Shown here piece by piece: positions 8,216-17,386 of a DNA stretch of 61,588 bases. The notes under the pieces were generated by a model that was given only the letters and a program-made list of their open reading frames with translations, was not told the DNA's origin and searched no databases. The DNA comes from Clostridia bacterium (GTDB lineage Bacteria; Bacillota; Clostridia; RGIG7378): contig JAFYSJ010000008.1 of NCBI GenBank assembly GCA_017559445.1, positions 1 through 61,588 on the forward strand, given 5' to 3'. The stretch's first letter is position 1, and each line of letters begins with the position of its first letter. Position numbers and translations under genes: made by a program.

Positions 8216-8680
8216 ATGCTTATTTACTTATTTCTACTTTGGATAATGCTTAGTGGCCGCATAACACTTGAGATTATTGTTATCGGTCTTTTGCTGTGCC
8301 TTGCAATCTCCCTTTTCGCATGGAAGGTTATGGGCTACCACCCTAAGCAAGATTTACGTTTGTTTAAGTTGTCCTTGATGCTGTTTCAGTATGTAGGGCT
8401 TTTGGTTTGGGAAGTTATTAAGGCTAACGTTTACTTGGCTCGCATTATTTTCTCCAAAAAGATAGTTATTGAGCCAGCGCTCTACACATTTACTTGCCCG
8501 CTCCGCACAGGATTTGCCAGAGCTATTTTGGCCAACTCAATTACTCTTACCCCCGGTACTATTACCATTTCTCAGGAAGGAAACAAGTTTACCGTTCACG
8601 GTCTTAGACACGACATGGTTACCAGCATTCCCACCTGTTCATTTGTAAAATTGCTCACTAAGATGGAGGCTCTGTTATGA
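8216..8680 (+). CDS. mrpE: Mrp/Mbh antiporter subunit E (MrpE/MbhA-like)
   Basis: 154 residues: two or three N-terminal membrane helices, then a soluble domain with the MrpE signature LANSITLTPGTITIS (about 100-115). It is the first gene of a tight ten-gene operon; the stop overlaps the next start. MrpE is a structural subunit of multisubunit Na+(or K+)/H+ antiporters and of the antiporter half of membrane-bound hydrogenases. A GAGG site lies upstream of the ATG. Confidence 0.88.
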   Translation: MLIYLFLLWIMLSGRITLEIIVIGLLLCLAISLFAWKVMGYHPKQDLRLFKLSLMLFQYVGLLVWEVIKANVYLARIIFSKKIVIEPALYTFTCPLRTGFARAILANSITLTPGTITISQEGNKFTVHGLRHDMVTSIPTCSFVKLLTKMEALL

Positions 8681-8976
8681 TTGACCGCGCCTACGACATT
8701 TTGTTTACCGTGGCCATATGCGCCATCGGTTTCTGCCTCTTTGCTGGACTTTATCGCAGCATAAAGGGCCCCCGTACCGTAGACCATATTATGGGTGTTA
8801 ACATGACTTGCACTATGACAACCATGTGCATTTCTATTTTGGCACTACTTTTGGATGAGACATACCTTTTGGACGTATGCCTTATATACGTTTTGATTAG
8901 TTTCTTGGCTGTTGTAGTTTTGACAAGAATCTTTATCAACGTAAATATTAACAAGGAGCGTGACCAGCATGATTGA
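8677..8976 (+). CDS. mrpF: Mrp/Mbh antiporter subunit F (MrpF/MbhB-like)
   Basis: 99 residues with three membrane helices; the conserved RSIKGPRTVDHIMGVN loop (about 27-42) is the MrpF hallmark. The ATG overlaps the subunit E stop by four bases (ATGA), indicating translational coupling. The C-terminal tail is charged. Confidence 0.88.
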   Translation: MIDRAYDILFTVAICAIGFCLFAGLYRSIKGPRTVDHIMGVNMTCTMTTMCISILALLLDETYLLDVCLIYVLISFLAVVVLTRIFINVNINKERDQHD

Positions 8977-9316
8977 TTGGATTCAGTTTGGAATTTGCGC
9001 TGCCTTGATTACCTCTGGCATTTTAGTTCTTTTCTTATCCGTTACAGGAGTGTTTAGACTGAAATTCGCCTTAAACCGTATTCACTTTGCAGGTATGACA
9101 GACACCATGGGGCTCTTCTTGATCATTTCGGGCCTTATTGTTGCATCTGGTTTTACATACACATCACTTAAACTTTTGGCAATTTTGTTCTTCCTGTGGT
9201 TCACATCTCCTGTATGCTCCCACTTCCTTGGTAAGTTAGAGTACGAGACTGACCCAACTTTGCCTGAGCAGTGCGAGGTTTTGCCTTCCGAGGAGGATAC
9301 AGATGGAAATATTTAG
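8969..9316 (+). CDS. mrpG: Mrp/Mbh antiporter subunit G (MrpG/MbhC-like)
   Basis: 115 residues from ATG 8969, set by AAGGAG ten bases upstream; an in-frame GTG at 8960 is too close to that site. Three helices with the MrpG pattern RLKFALNRIHFAGMTDTMG (about 29-47) and an acidic C-terminal tail. It overlaps subunit F by 8 bases and the next gene by 14, as usual in these operons. Confidence 0.87.
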   Translation: MIDWIQFGICAALITSGILVLFLSVTGVFRLKFALNRIHFAGMTDTMGLFLIISGLIVASGFTYTSLKLLAILFFLWFTSPVCSHFLGKLEYETDPTLPEQCEVLPSEEDTDGNI

Positions 9317-9566
9317 AGTTATTCTGCTGACCTTCCTCTTGATTTGCGCAATTGCCACCGCATTTTCTAAGAAGTTACTTAATACAATCATTATATTTAT
9401 GTCTTACAGCCTTATTATGTCCATGATTTGGGTGCTCTTGGAGTCCCCTGACTTGGCTATTACAGAGGCTGCTGTAGGTGCTGGTATCACAAGTGTATTG
9501 TTCTTCCTGGCCCTGCGCAAAATTGAAAGAATTAGGAGCGACGAAGAAGATGATCCACAAGACTAA
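9303..9566 (+). CDS. DUF4040/MbhD-like subunit (equivalent to a C-terminal piece of MrpA)
   Basis: 87 residues, three helices, with ESPDLAITEAAVGAGITSVLFFLAL (about 47-71) conserved in DUF4040, MbhD and the C-terminal part of large MrpA proteins. In classical Mrp antiporters this domain is fused to MrpA; here it is separate, as in Mbh-type complexes. An acidic tail ends the protein. It lies between subunit G and the MbhE-MrpB fusion. Confidence 0.82.
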   Translation: MEIFRVILLTFLLICAIATAFSKKLLNTIIIFMSYSLIMSMIWVLLESPDLAITEAAVGAGITSVLFFLALRKIERIRSDEEDDPQD

Positions 9567-10326
9567 CAGATTATCAGCTGCATATCGCAAACTCTTTCGC
9601 AAGACATACTTAGCCTTGTCTATTGTTCTATGCCTTGTTATTAGCGTTATTTTGCTTTGGACAGTTTCTTATTTGCCACCATATGGTTCCACAGACACAC
9701 CTACATACAACGACGTATCCGGCAGATACGTTAATAGCGGTATGACTGAGACTGGTGCAACAAACATCGTTGCAGGTATGATCTTGGATTACAGAGCCTT
9801 TGATACTTTAGGTGAGTCCTTCGTGCTCTTTACTGCACTTTGTTCCTGCTTGATCATTATGTACGGCAGCGAATTTGCTATCCCACCACGCCCTGACAAG
9901 TACTTGACTGAAAAGGACAACATTTTGAAATACACCATGTTCGTGGTTATTCCCATGATCATGCTCTTTGGTATTTACATTTTGCTCAATGGACACCTTT
10001 CTCCCGGAGGTGGTTTCTCTGGCGGTGCTATTTTGGGCGCTGGACTTGTTCTCATGTCCTTAACCTTTGGTCACGACGTCGTGGCTAAATTCCTTACACC
10101 TAAGAGAATTCGAGTAATCTCTTGCTGTGCACTTGGCTTCTACTGCTTAGCTAAGAGCTACTCCTTCTTCACAGGCGCAAACCATCTCCATAGCATTATT
10201 AGTCCTGGCACCCCTGGTAACATCATCAGCGCAGGCCTTATTTTGCCATTGGATATTGCTGTAGGTTGTATTGTAGCTTGCACTATGTACAGTTTCTACT
10301 GTCTGTTCGAAAGAGGTGACATATAA
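9550..10326 (+). CDS. MbhE-MrpB fusion subunit
   Basis: 258 residues from ATG 9550 (AGGAG at 9534-9538). The first about 110 residues resemble MbhE (one helix, then an outside segment rich in Thr/Gly ending in TNIVAGMILDYRAFDTLGE, then a second helix). The rest is an MrpB/MbhF domain with its signature LLNGHLSPGGGFSGGAILGAG and a further set of helices. Two subunits that are separate in archaeal Mbh operons are joined in this one chain. The gene overlaps DUF4040 by 17 bases and touches the subunit C start (ATAATGG). Confidence 0.82.
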   Translation: MIHKTNRLSAAYRKLFRKTYLALSIVLCLVISVILLWTVSYLPPYGSTDTPTYNDVSGRYVNSGMTETGATNIVAGMILDYRAFDTLGESFVLFTALCSCLIIMYGSEFAIPPRPDKYLTEKDNILKYTMFVVIPMIMLFGIYILLNGHLSPGGGFSGGAILGAGLVLMSLTFGHDVVAKFLTPKRIRVISCCALGFYCLAKSYSFFTGANHLHSIISPGTPGNIISAGLILPLDIAVGCIVACTMYSFYCLFERGDI

Positions 10327-10730
10327 TGGCTTTAAGATTTGGCGAAAACCTTGCTATTAACTACGAAGAAGCCGTTGCCATTATCCTGTTCGCTATAGGA
10401 TTTTGCATGCTCCTTTTCCACAACAACTTGCTTAGAAAAATTATCGGATTGAACATCATGGACACTGGTGTTTACCTTTTCTTGGCATCCATGGGTTACA
10501 TTGAGGGACACAAGGCCCCAATTATCACTGACCCAGGCACCACAATTACAGAGACTTTCATTAACCCAATTCCCTCTGGTTTGGTTCTCACAGGTATCGT
10601 TGTTTCCGTTAGCGTTACAGCTCTTATGCTGGCTCTGGCAGTGCGTCTTTACAAGAGATACCACACTCTGGATTTGGACGAAATTTATGAAATCATAGAG
10701 GAGGATGAGGAAAATGACATTCATAACTAA
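10326..10730 (+). CDS. mrpC: Mrp/Mbh antiporter subunit C (MrpC, NuoK-like)
   Basis: 134 residues, three helices typical of NuoK/MrpC, with a long Thr/Pro-containing loop between helices two and three (GHKAPIITDPGTTITETFINPIP split over about 62-84) and an acidic C-terminus. NuoK-like subunits line the antiporter domain. It overlaps the following NuoN-like gene. Confidence 0.86.
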   Translation: MALRFGENLAINYEEAVAIILFAIGFCMLLFHNNLLRKIIGLNIMDTGVYLFLASMGYIEGHKAPIITDPGTTITETFINPIPSGLVLTGIVVSVSVTALMLALAVRLYKRYHTLDLDEIYEIIEEDEENDIHN

Positions 10731-12210
10731 CTTTCCCTTTTTCTCCATAGTTGGCTCACTGTTTTTTGCAGTGCTCATTTTTGCCACACAGAGCAAGCCT
10801 CGTGCTGGCCGCATTTTGGCATACACTTTGATTGTAATAACCATGTGCCTTTCTGCCACAACAGCTTGGTACACATGGTACACAGGCGAAAGCTTTACAT
10901 ACATCATGGGCCATTATCCAGCTCCATGGGGTAACGAAATCCGTGCGGGCGTGCTTGAATCTTTGTTGGCCACATGTTTTGGTGGCATTTTGCTCCTTTC
11001 CATCGTAGGTGGACGAAAGTTCATTATCCACCATTTGGAAGATGCATCTAAGCACTACTTGTACTACATCATGATTGCGTTGATTAACGCTGCCATGTTG
11101 GCTCTTCTCTACACAAACGACTTGTTCACAGCGTACGTTTTCGTTGAGATTACAACTTTGGCTTCCTGTGCTATTTTGATGATTAGACCAGGTGGAAGAC
11201 CTGCAGCTGCTGCAACTAGATACATGATCTTCAGCCTTATGGGTTCCGGTCTTTTCTTGATCGGCATTATCTTGATGTACGATATCACAGGCCACCTCCT
11301 CATGGTTAACATTTGGGAAGCTGTGCAGAATCTTTCTGCAAATGGCTATTACAGAGGTCCGCTCCTTGTTGCAATCTGCCTTATGACTGGTGGTTTAGGT
11401 ATTAAGAGTGGTTTGTTCCCATTCCATTACTGGATGCCTGATACATACGGAGCCGCAACTCCATCTTCATCTTGTATTTTGTCTGGTATCATCTCCAAAA
11501 CATACATTTTCGTGCTCATTAAGATTATCTATAGAGTTGTTGGCGTGGATGTTTACTACTCCACAGGTGCACACAACTTGATGTTCCTCTTGGGCATTAT
11601 CGGCATGATCGTTGGTTCTGTGGCTGCTATTCGCTCACAAAAGCTTAACCGTATGATCGCCAACTCTTCTGCTGCCCAGATTGGCTACATTTACATGGGT
11701 ATTGGACTTGGTGACATCGGTATTGTGGCTGCTGTTTTCCACATGCTTTGCCATGCTATTACCAAGCCTGCTCTTTTCCTCTCCGGCGCAGAAATCATCG
11801 ATGCTTCCGGCGATAAGCAGGACTTTTACTCCATTAGAGGCGCTGCATATAGCAGAAAAATGGCTGGTCTCCTCTTCACAGTAGGTGCCCTCTCCATGAC
11901 AGGCGTTCCACTCTTTATGGGATTTATTTCTAAGATCTTGTTTGCACAGGCCACAATTGGTCACCCTTACAAGATTTTGTTCGCTGTTACAGCATTGGCA
12001 GTAAGTACAGTTCTTAACGCAATGTACTTCTTGAGAACTGTTATTAACCTTTGGGCTCCAGATGTTCACCATCAGGCGCACCAGGGCAGTCTCATGAGTA
12101 GATTCTCATTCAAGGCCACTGCCATTGCATTTATTGTTTTAAACATTTCACTGGGCATTAGTGCTCAGCCTATTATCGACCTGATCCTTAAGGGTCTGGC
12201 TATGTTGTAG
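10714..12210 (+). CDS. mrpD: NuoL/M/N-type proton-translocating subunit 1 (MrpD-like)
   Basis: About 498 residues; ATG 10714 is preferred over 10705 because AGAGGAGG (10697-10704) then has 9-base spacing. About 14 helices. Channel residues of the family are present: the TM5 glutamate in FVEITTLAS (about residue 144) and the TM7 lysine in GIKSGLFPFHYWMPD (about 228-242), with the broken-helix region SSSCILSGIISKTYIF. First of four NuoL/M/N paralogues in this operon. Confidence 0.88.
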   Translation: MTFITNFPFFSIVGSLFFAVLIFATQSKPRAGRILAYTLIVITMCLSATTAWYTWYTGESFTYIMGHYPAPWGNEIRAGVLESLLATCFGGILLLSIVGGRKFIIHHLEDASKHYLYYIMIALINAAMLALLYTNDLFTAYVFVEITTLASCAILMIRPGGRPAAAATRYMIFSLMGSGLFLIGIILMYDITGHLLMVNIWEAVQNLSANGYYRGPLLVAICLMTGGLGIKSGLFPFHYWMPDTYGAATPSSSCILSGIISKTYIFVLIKIIYRVVGVDVYYSTGAHNLMFLLGIIGMIVGSVAAIRSQKLNRMIANSSAAQIGYIYMGIGLGDIGIVAAVFHMLCHAITKPALFLSGAEIIDASGDKQDFYSIRGAAYSRKMAGLLFTVGALSMTGVPLFMGFISKILFAQATIGHPYKILFAVTALAVSTVLNAMYFLRTVINLWAPDVHHQAHQGSLMSRFSFKATAIAFIVLNISLGISAQPIIDLILKGLAML

Positions 12211-12219
12211 GAGGTATAG

Positions 12220-13668
12220 ATGATTCTGGCTATTTCCATGTTTCTACCTGCCCTCTTAGGACTTGCATTGCCCTTCCTGAGCAAAACTTCCAGAGCTTTT
12301 CGCAATGGTCTCAGTCTCGGCATTCAGGGTATTACACTACTGGCAGTAATTTATATTTTCTTTAAGCCACAGGCCCTAGAGCTTTGGACACTTTCTCCCA
12401 TGATGACCATTTCATATGGCACAGACGGCATGGGTAGTTTCTTCGCCTTACTCATTAGCTTGTGCTGGATTCTCGTTAGCGTTTTCTCCATTAGGTATAT
12501 GGACCATTACCATTCATCTAGAGAAAACCTGTTCATGGTGTTCTGTTTGCTGACAGAAAGCGCACTTATTTCCATGTGCTATGCAGACAACTTGTTCTCC
12601 ATGTACCTTTCCTACGAGCTTGTAACACTTTGTTCTTTGCCTTTAGTTCTGCAGGATAGAACTCCCGACGCCATTAAGTTTGGTCTTAAATACTTGTTCT
12701 ACTCCATGGCTGGAGCTTTCATGGCACTTACAGGTATGTTCCTCTTTATTATCGGCGGAAATGAGTCTCTGATGTTCGCAGATCAGCTGTCTTTGGGATT
12801 CTCCTTCTTTGTATGCAACCCTAAGACACTCCTCGGTGTTTTCCTTATGTGCCTTGGTTTTGGTACAAAAGCTGGTCTCTTCCCTATGCAGGGATGGTTG
12901 CCCACAGCTCACCCTGTAGCTCCCGCTCCTGCCAGTGCTCTTCTCTCTGGTTTGGTTGCAAAGGCTGGCGTATTAGGTGTTATCCGCGTGCTTTATTACT
13001 TAGCATCTCCTCGCGCCGTTGCAGGAACTTGGGTACAGACAGTACTCCTTTCCTTGGCTGTATTTACAGTTTTCATGGGCTCCATGATGGCTTACAGAGA
13101 ACAGGGCATCAAAAAGCGCCTTGCTTACTCTACTGTTAGCCAGATTTCATACGCACTTATTGGTATTTTCTTGCTTACTAGTGACGGTTTGCATGGTGCC
13201 ATGCTTCAGGTGGTATTCCACGCTGTAGTTAAGATCTGCTTATTCTTGTCTGCAGGTGCGTTTATTTACACAACAGGTAAAACTGAGGTGAAAGAGTTTA
13301 ATGGCATCGGTAGGACAATGCCTATGACATTGCTTTGCTTCACATTGGCTTCCATTTCCCTTATTGGTATTCCGCCAACAGGTGGCTTTGAGTCCAAGTG
13401 GCAGCTCTGTCTCACAGCCATGGGCCTAGAACTTGGTATTCTTTCTTGGTTGATTCCCGTAGTTTTGTTAGTTAGTGCAGTCCTCACTGCTGGCTATTTG
13501 TTGCCAATCGTAACTAACGGTTTCTTCCCTGGTAAGACTAGCGCCTTTGCTGAAGGTGACTACAAGGAGTCTAAGCTTATGTGGATTCCTATGATTATTT
13601 TAGTAGTAATTGCCTTTGGGTTCGGTATGTTCTCTGACTTCCTCCTTGGCATTATTTCTGGATTGTGA
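12220..13668 (+). CDS. NuoL/M/N-type proton-translocating subunit 2 (MrpD-like)
   Basis: 482 residues, multi-helix. TM5 glutamate within YLSYELVTLCSLPL and TM7 lysine within FGTKAGLFPMQGWLPTAHPVAPAPASALLSG (about 208-238) match the antiporter family. A second Lys lies in the HAVVKICLFLSAGAF stretch. It starts nine bases after the previous stop with GGAGGT upstream and overlaps the next gene's early bases only in an alternative frame. Confidence 0.87.
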   Translation: MILAISMFLPALLGLALPFLSKTSRAFRNGLSLGIQGITLLAVIYIFFKPQALELWTLSPMMTISYGTDGMGSFFALLISLCWILVSVFSIRYMDHYHSSRENLFMVFCLLTESALISMCYADNLFSMYLSYELVTLCSLPLVLQDRTPDAIKFGLKYLFYSMAGAFMALTGMFLFIIGGNESLMFADQLSLGFSFFVCNPKTLLGVFLMCLGFGTKAGLFPMQGWLPTAHPVAPAPASALLSGLVAKAGVLGVIRVLYYLASPRAVAGTWVQTVLLSLAVFTVFMGSMMAYREQGIKKRLAYSTVSQISYALIGIFLLTSDGLHGAMLQVVFHAVVKICLFLSAGAFIYTTGKTEVKEFNGIGRTMPMTLLCFTLASISLIGIPPTGGFESKWQLCLTAMGLELGILSWLIPVVLLVSAVLTAGYLLPIVTNGFFPGKTSAFAEGDYKESKLMWIPMIILVVIAFGFGMFSDFLLGIISGL

Positions 13669-13676
13669 GGTGTAAT

Positions 13677-15137
13677 ATGAATTATTTAATGATTACCTTA
13701 ATTCTTCTCCCAATCCTCACTGGTTGCATTGTCTTCTTTAACAAAAAGATGCCTTTCTCAACCATTAAGGTAGTTTCCATGGTGGGAACATTGCTTACAA
13801 CATGTCTTGCATGGTTCCTAATCCTGCAAAAGGAGCTTCCTACTGTTACTCTCGTAACTTTTACACAGAATTTAACTTTGACACTTAGCCTAGACGGCTG
13901 CGGCAAAATATTTGCCATGATTGCAGCTACTCTCTGGCCTGTAACTTTGCTTTACTCCTACGAGTACATGAAGGGTGAAAAATTCCTCCACATGTTCTAT
14001 GGATTCTTTACAGCTTCCATGGGCGTTACATTGGGAATTGCCTTTGCAGACAACTTAGTTACATTGTATTTGTTCTTTGAGTTGCTCACTTTGACCACTA
14101 TCCCATTGGTATTGCACCACATGACAGATGAAGCCAAGAGAGCTACTCGTTACTACATGTATTTCTCTATGGGCGGCGCTGCCTTTGCATTCATGGGTGT
14201 TATTTGTGTAACTCTCCTTGGTGGTACAGGTGGCCAGTTCGTGTTTGGTGGTTCCATGGTAGCTCTCCGTGACCACTACCCCACACTTATGAGAATCATG
14301 TACGTGTTGGCATTTGTTGGTTTTGGTGTTAAAGCTGCTCTCCTGCCCTGCTCCGCATGGCTTCCTAGAGCTTCCGTTGCTCCAACTCCAGTAACAGCAC
14401 TTTTGCACGCAGTTGCAGTTGTTAAGGCAGGCGCCTTTGCTGTAATCCGTCTTACATATTATGGATATGGTACTGGTTACCTTAGCCACTCTTGGGCACA
14501 GTGGGTTGTAATTGCCCTAGCCTCCGCTACTATTTTGTACGGTTCCTGGCAGGCTGTTCGTCAGCAGCACTTTAAGCGCAGGCTAGCCTACTCCACAGTT
14601 GCAAACATGAGCTACATCCTTTTGGGTGTTGCCTTTATGACTAAGGATGGATTGCTTGCTGCATCCTCCCACATGGTTTTCCACTCTTTGATTAAGATTT
14701 TGGCATTCTTTGTGGCAGGCGCCGTCCAGCACCATGCAAAGTGCAACTATATGGAAGAAATCGAAGGCTGCGGACCTAAAATGCCTGTAACATGGGCCTG
14801 TTTCACTGTGGCCGCTCTTGCCTTAGCTGGTGTTCCACCATTTAACGGATTTGTTTCTAAGTGGTATTTGGGCTTAGCCGGCATTGAACAGGGCACTGTA
14901 TTTGCTTACATTGGAGTTGGCGCCCTTATGATCTCTGCCTTGTTGACTGTAATTTACATGTTCCAGGTTGTAATTAAAGTATGGTTCTACCCTACCACCA
15001 CAGCTTGCGAAAATGCTAAGGAAGCTGGGCTTCGCATGGCAATTCCTATGGTAGTTTTGGCTGTTAGCCTTTTGGTTTCCGGTTTGTACGGTGGACAGAT
15101 CATGTCCATGCTTTCTAAACTGTTAATGGGGGTGTAA
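13677..15137 (+). CDS. NuoL/M/N-type proton-translocating subunit 3 (MrpD-like)
   Basis: 486 residues from ATG 13677 (GAGGTG seven bases upstream). Antiporter-family motifs: LYLFFELLTLTTIPLVL with the TM5 Glu, VGFGVKAALLPCSAWLPRASVAPTPVTALLHA with the TM7 Lys, and HSLIKILAFFVAGAV. It resembles subunit 2 more than the others, which suggests tandem duplication inside the operon. The next gene follows after four bases. Confidence 0.87.
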   Translation: MNYLMITLILLPILTGCIVFFNKKMPFSTIKVVSMVGTLLTTCLAWFLILQKELPTVTLVTFTQNLTLTLSLDGCGKIFAMIAATLWPVTLLYSYEYMKGEKFLHMFYGFFTASMGVTLGIAFADNLVTLYLFFELLTLTTIPLVLHHMTDEAKRATRYYMYFSMGGAAFAFMGVICVTLLGGTGGQFVFGGSMVALRDHYPTLMRIMYVLAFVGFGVKAALLPCSAWLPRASVAPTPVTALLHAVAVVKAGAFAVIRLTYYGYGTGYLSHSWAQWVVIALASATILYGSWQAVRQQHFKRRLAYSTVANMSYILLGVAFMTKDGLLAASSHMVFHSLIKILAFFVAGAVQHHAKCNYMEEIEGCGPKMPVTWACFTVAALALAGVPPFNGFVSKWYLGLAGIEQGTVFAYIGVGALMISALLTVIYMFQVVIKVWFYPTTTACENAKEAGLRMAIPMVVLAVSLLVSGLYGGQIMSMLSKLLMGV

Positions 15138-15141
15138 TGTA

Positions 15142-17181
15142 ATGGGACTTATTCTTGTTTTCGTAGCACTTCTCCCCATTTTGTTGGGAATAATCGCCTA
15201 CCCAGTTGGTAGAAAATCCTCAACTGCAGCACATATCTACACACTTGTAGCATTGGCTGTGCAGTTCGCCTTGGTAATCGTGACTATTTGCCTTTGCTAC
15301 GGCTATATGATGAACTTCACATTACCAGGATGGGACATTTCCTTTGTGCTCAGCGGCGTACATGGTCTCAGCTTCCGTAGCCTCTACTTGTTAGTTGTAA
15401 CGGTAATGTGGCTCGTTGCTGGAGTATTCTCTCCTGAGTATTTCCAAAAGGATCCCAAGGCTCCTAGATACTATTCCTTTATGCTGATCACATTAGGTGG
15501 CATTTCAGGCATGTTTTTGGCAAAAGATTTGCTCACACTCTTTATGTTCTTTGAGGTAATGAGCCTTGCATCCTACGTATTCGTTGCAAATAACGAAACT
15601 GAGGAATCTAACAAGGCCTCTAAGTCTTATCTGACGGTTGGAATTATCGGAGGTATGGTTGCCCTGTACGGACTCATGACCTTGCAGTCACACCTTCCAT
15701 CCCTTGTTATTTCTGAATTGCCTTCTCTCATTTCAGAGTCCGCAATTACTAAAAAGCAGCTTTACACAGCTGTAGGATGTTTGCTCTTTGGCTTTGGTGC
15801 TAAGGCTGGTATGTTCCCCTTGCACTTCTGGTTGCCAAAGTCTCACCCTGTAGCTCCAGCCCCTGCCAGTGCCCTTTTGTCTGGTGCACTTACTAAGGCT
15901 GGTATTTTCGGCGCATTAATCCTTGCATTTAGAGTAGTTCCTGGAGACAACAACATTGCCTCCGTAATCCTGCTTCTTGGTGTAATAACCATGGTGCTTG
16001 GCGCTGTTAAAGCTCTTTTCTCCATTGATATTAAGCAGGTTTTGGCTTGCTCTTCAATGTCACAGATTGGATTTATCCTAGTTGGCGTTGCTATGCAGAT
16101 GTTCACAGACCCCACCTGGGGCGCTGAGGCAGAGAGAGTTGCTTCCTTAGGTATTGGCGGTGCAGTTTTGCACATGACTAACCACTCAATCTTCAAGCTC
16201 GTTCTCTTTATCTGTGCAGGTATCATCTACAAAAACTGTCACACATTGGATTTGAACAAGCTCCGTGGTTACGGTCACAACAAGCCTTGGCTCATGGTTG
16301 TTTTCCTTATTGGCGCACTTGGTATTACAGGTGTTCCCATGTTCTCAGGATACATCTCCAAGTCCATGATTCACGAGGCAATTGTGCACTACGCACACCA
16401 CTCAGAAATGGTAGGCTTGTTCACAGCAGTTGAGTGGGCATTCCTGATCTCAGGTGCTATGACTGTAGCTTACATGACTAAGCTCTTTGTTACTCTCTTT
16501 GTGGAAAAACCAGAGAACGAGGCATATGTGGAAAGAAAGGCTTACGTAAGCTGGGCCACAAAGATTCTCCTCAGCATTCCTGCTGCAGCAATTATTGCAT
16601 TGGGCTCCTGCTCCAAGATTATGGACTCCTTGGCAACTGCAGTTACTATGTCTGCTCCCGTTACATACGGCATTAGACTTTTAGAGTATCCACATTACCT
16701 TACATGGGAGTGTTTATCTGGAGCTGTTATTTCCATTTCCTTGGGCGTTGCAATCTACCTTGGAATTATCCGCGGATTACTTTATAAAAAAGGTCAGCAC
16801 CAGAGCAAATGGCCCCAGTGGTTGGACATCGAGGAAATGTTATACAGACCTCTCCTTGTATTGCTTCCCAACTTACTTGGACTTATTACAAGATCCATTG
16901 CCTTGTTGCCCAGGGATTTGATCACAAAGGTTACTCCTTCTGAAAACCACTCTGAATACGGCAAGCGCGTTAAGTACAAGATTGCTATTTTGATTGGTAA
17001 AATTTTAGATAAGCTGGATCCACAGGAAGAGTCGCACGTTCCCGCTGCCATTGAAGCTGCAAAGGACTTGTCCTGGAACAACAGAGTTGTTACTGACGGA
17101 TTCTCCTTCGCATTGCTTATGGCTTGCTTGGGCGTGACTGTTATTCTTGTATATGTATTGTTGTTAATGATAAAAAACTAG
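15142..17181 (+). CDS. NuoL/MrpA-like proton-translocating subunit 4
   Basis: 679 residues, the longest of the four. The core (1-490) has the NuoL/M/N fold with FFEVMSLASYVF (TM5 Glu) and FGFGAKAGMFPLHFWLPKSHPVAPAPASALLSG (TM7 Lys). About 190 extra C-terminal residues carry further helices and a long charged segment, reminiscent of NuoL/MrpA/HyfB-type extensions. It lacks the DUF4040/MbhE domains of true MrpA, which are encoded upstream. Last gene of the operon; its stop lies inside the terminator stem. Confidence 0.86.
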   Translation: MGLILVFVALLPILLGIIAYPVGRKSSTAAHIYTLVALAVQFALVIVTICLCYGYMMNFTLPGWDISFVLSGVHGLSFRSLYLLVVTVMWLVAGVFSPEYFQKDPKAPRYYSFMLITLGGISGMFLAKDLLTLFMFFEVMSLASYVFVANNETEESNKASKSYLTVGIIGGMVALYGLMTLQSHLPSLVISELPSLISESAITKKQLYTAVGCLLFGFGAKAGMFPLHFWLPKSHPVAPAPASALLSGALTKAGIFGALILAFRVVPGDNNIASVILLLGVITMVLGAVKALFSIDIKQVLACSSMSQIGFILVGVAMQMFTDPTWGAEAERVASLGIGGAVLHMTNHSIFKLVLFICAGIIYKNCHTLDLNKLRGYGHNKPWLMVVFLIGALGITGVPMFSGYISKSMIHEAIVHYAHHSEMVGLFTAVEWAFLISGAMTVAYMTKLFVTLFVEKPENEAYVERKAYVSWATKILLSIPAAAIIALGSCSKIMDSLATAVTMSAPVTYGIRLLEYPHYLTWECLSGAVISISLGVAIYLGIIRGLLYKKGQHQSKWPQWLDIEEMLYRPLLVLLPNLLGLITRSIALLPRDLITKVTPSENHSEYGKRVKYKIAILIGKILDKLDPQEESHVPAAIEAAKDLSWNNRVVTDGFSFALLMACLGVTVILVYVLLLMIKN

Positions 17182-17200
17182 AGCGAAAGCTCTAGTTTTT
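17173..17200 (+). terminator. Terminator of the antiporter operon
   Basis: A 12-bp stem AAAAACTAGAGC / GCTCTAGTTTTT with GAAA tetraloop, followed by GTGTTTGG. The A-rich arm contains the last codons and the TAG stop of the final subunit. The T-rich arm is symmetrical with an A-rich arm, so it could work in both directions. Confidence 0.9.
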
Positions 17201-17204
17201 GTGT

Positions 17205-17386
17205 TTGGTATTGAGTTACTAACAGTCTACCCTTAGTCCCTCGTCGTCGCGGACTACGATAATGCTCGCAACAGCGACTGTAGATGATATCTCTTCGCTA
17301 TTGCATCACACTCTCCGTCGCTCCTCCTCTCCCCAGAAAAGCAAGCATTTCCGGGGTCCCCTATAATTTGTCCCAAATGCCATCAC
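17205..17386. other. Unexplained GC-richer intergenic stretch with hairpins
   Basis: No gene is recognisable. On either strand it holds a 9-bp hairpin CCCCGGAAA/TTTTCTGGGG (about 17333-17358, one arm with wobble) and a GTCGC/GCGAC pair around 17250-17275. Composition is unlike the AT-rich toxin island beside it. It could be a small structured RNA or a degraded toxin-cassette remnant. Confidence 0.3.

Noticed and set aside
8216-17181. Complex I or membrane-bound hydrogenase
   Set aside because: None of the ten genes is a NuoB, NuoC, NuoD, NuoI or hydrogenase subunit; only antiporter-type membrane proteins are present.
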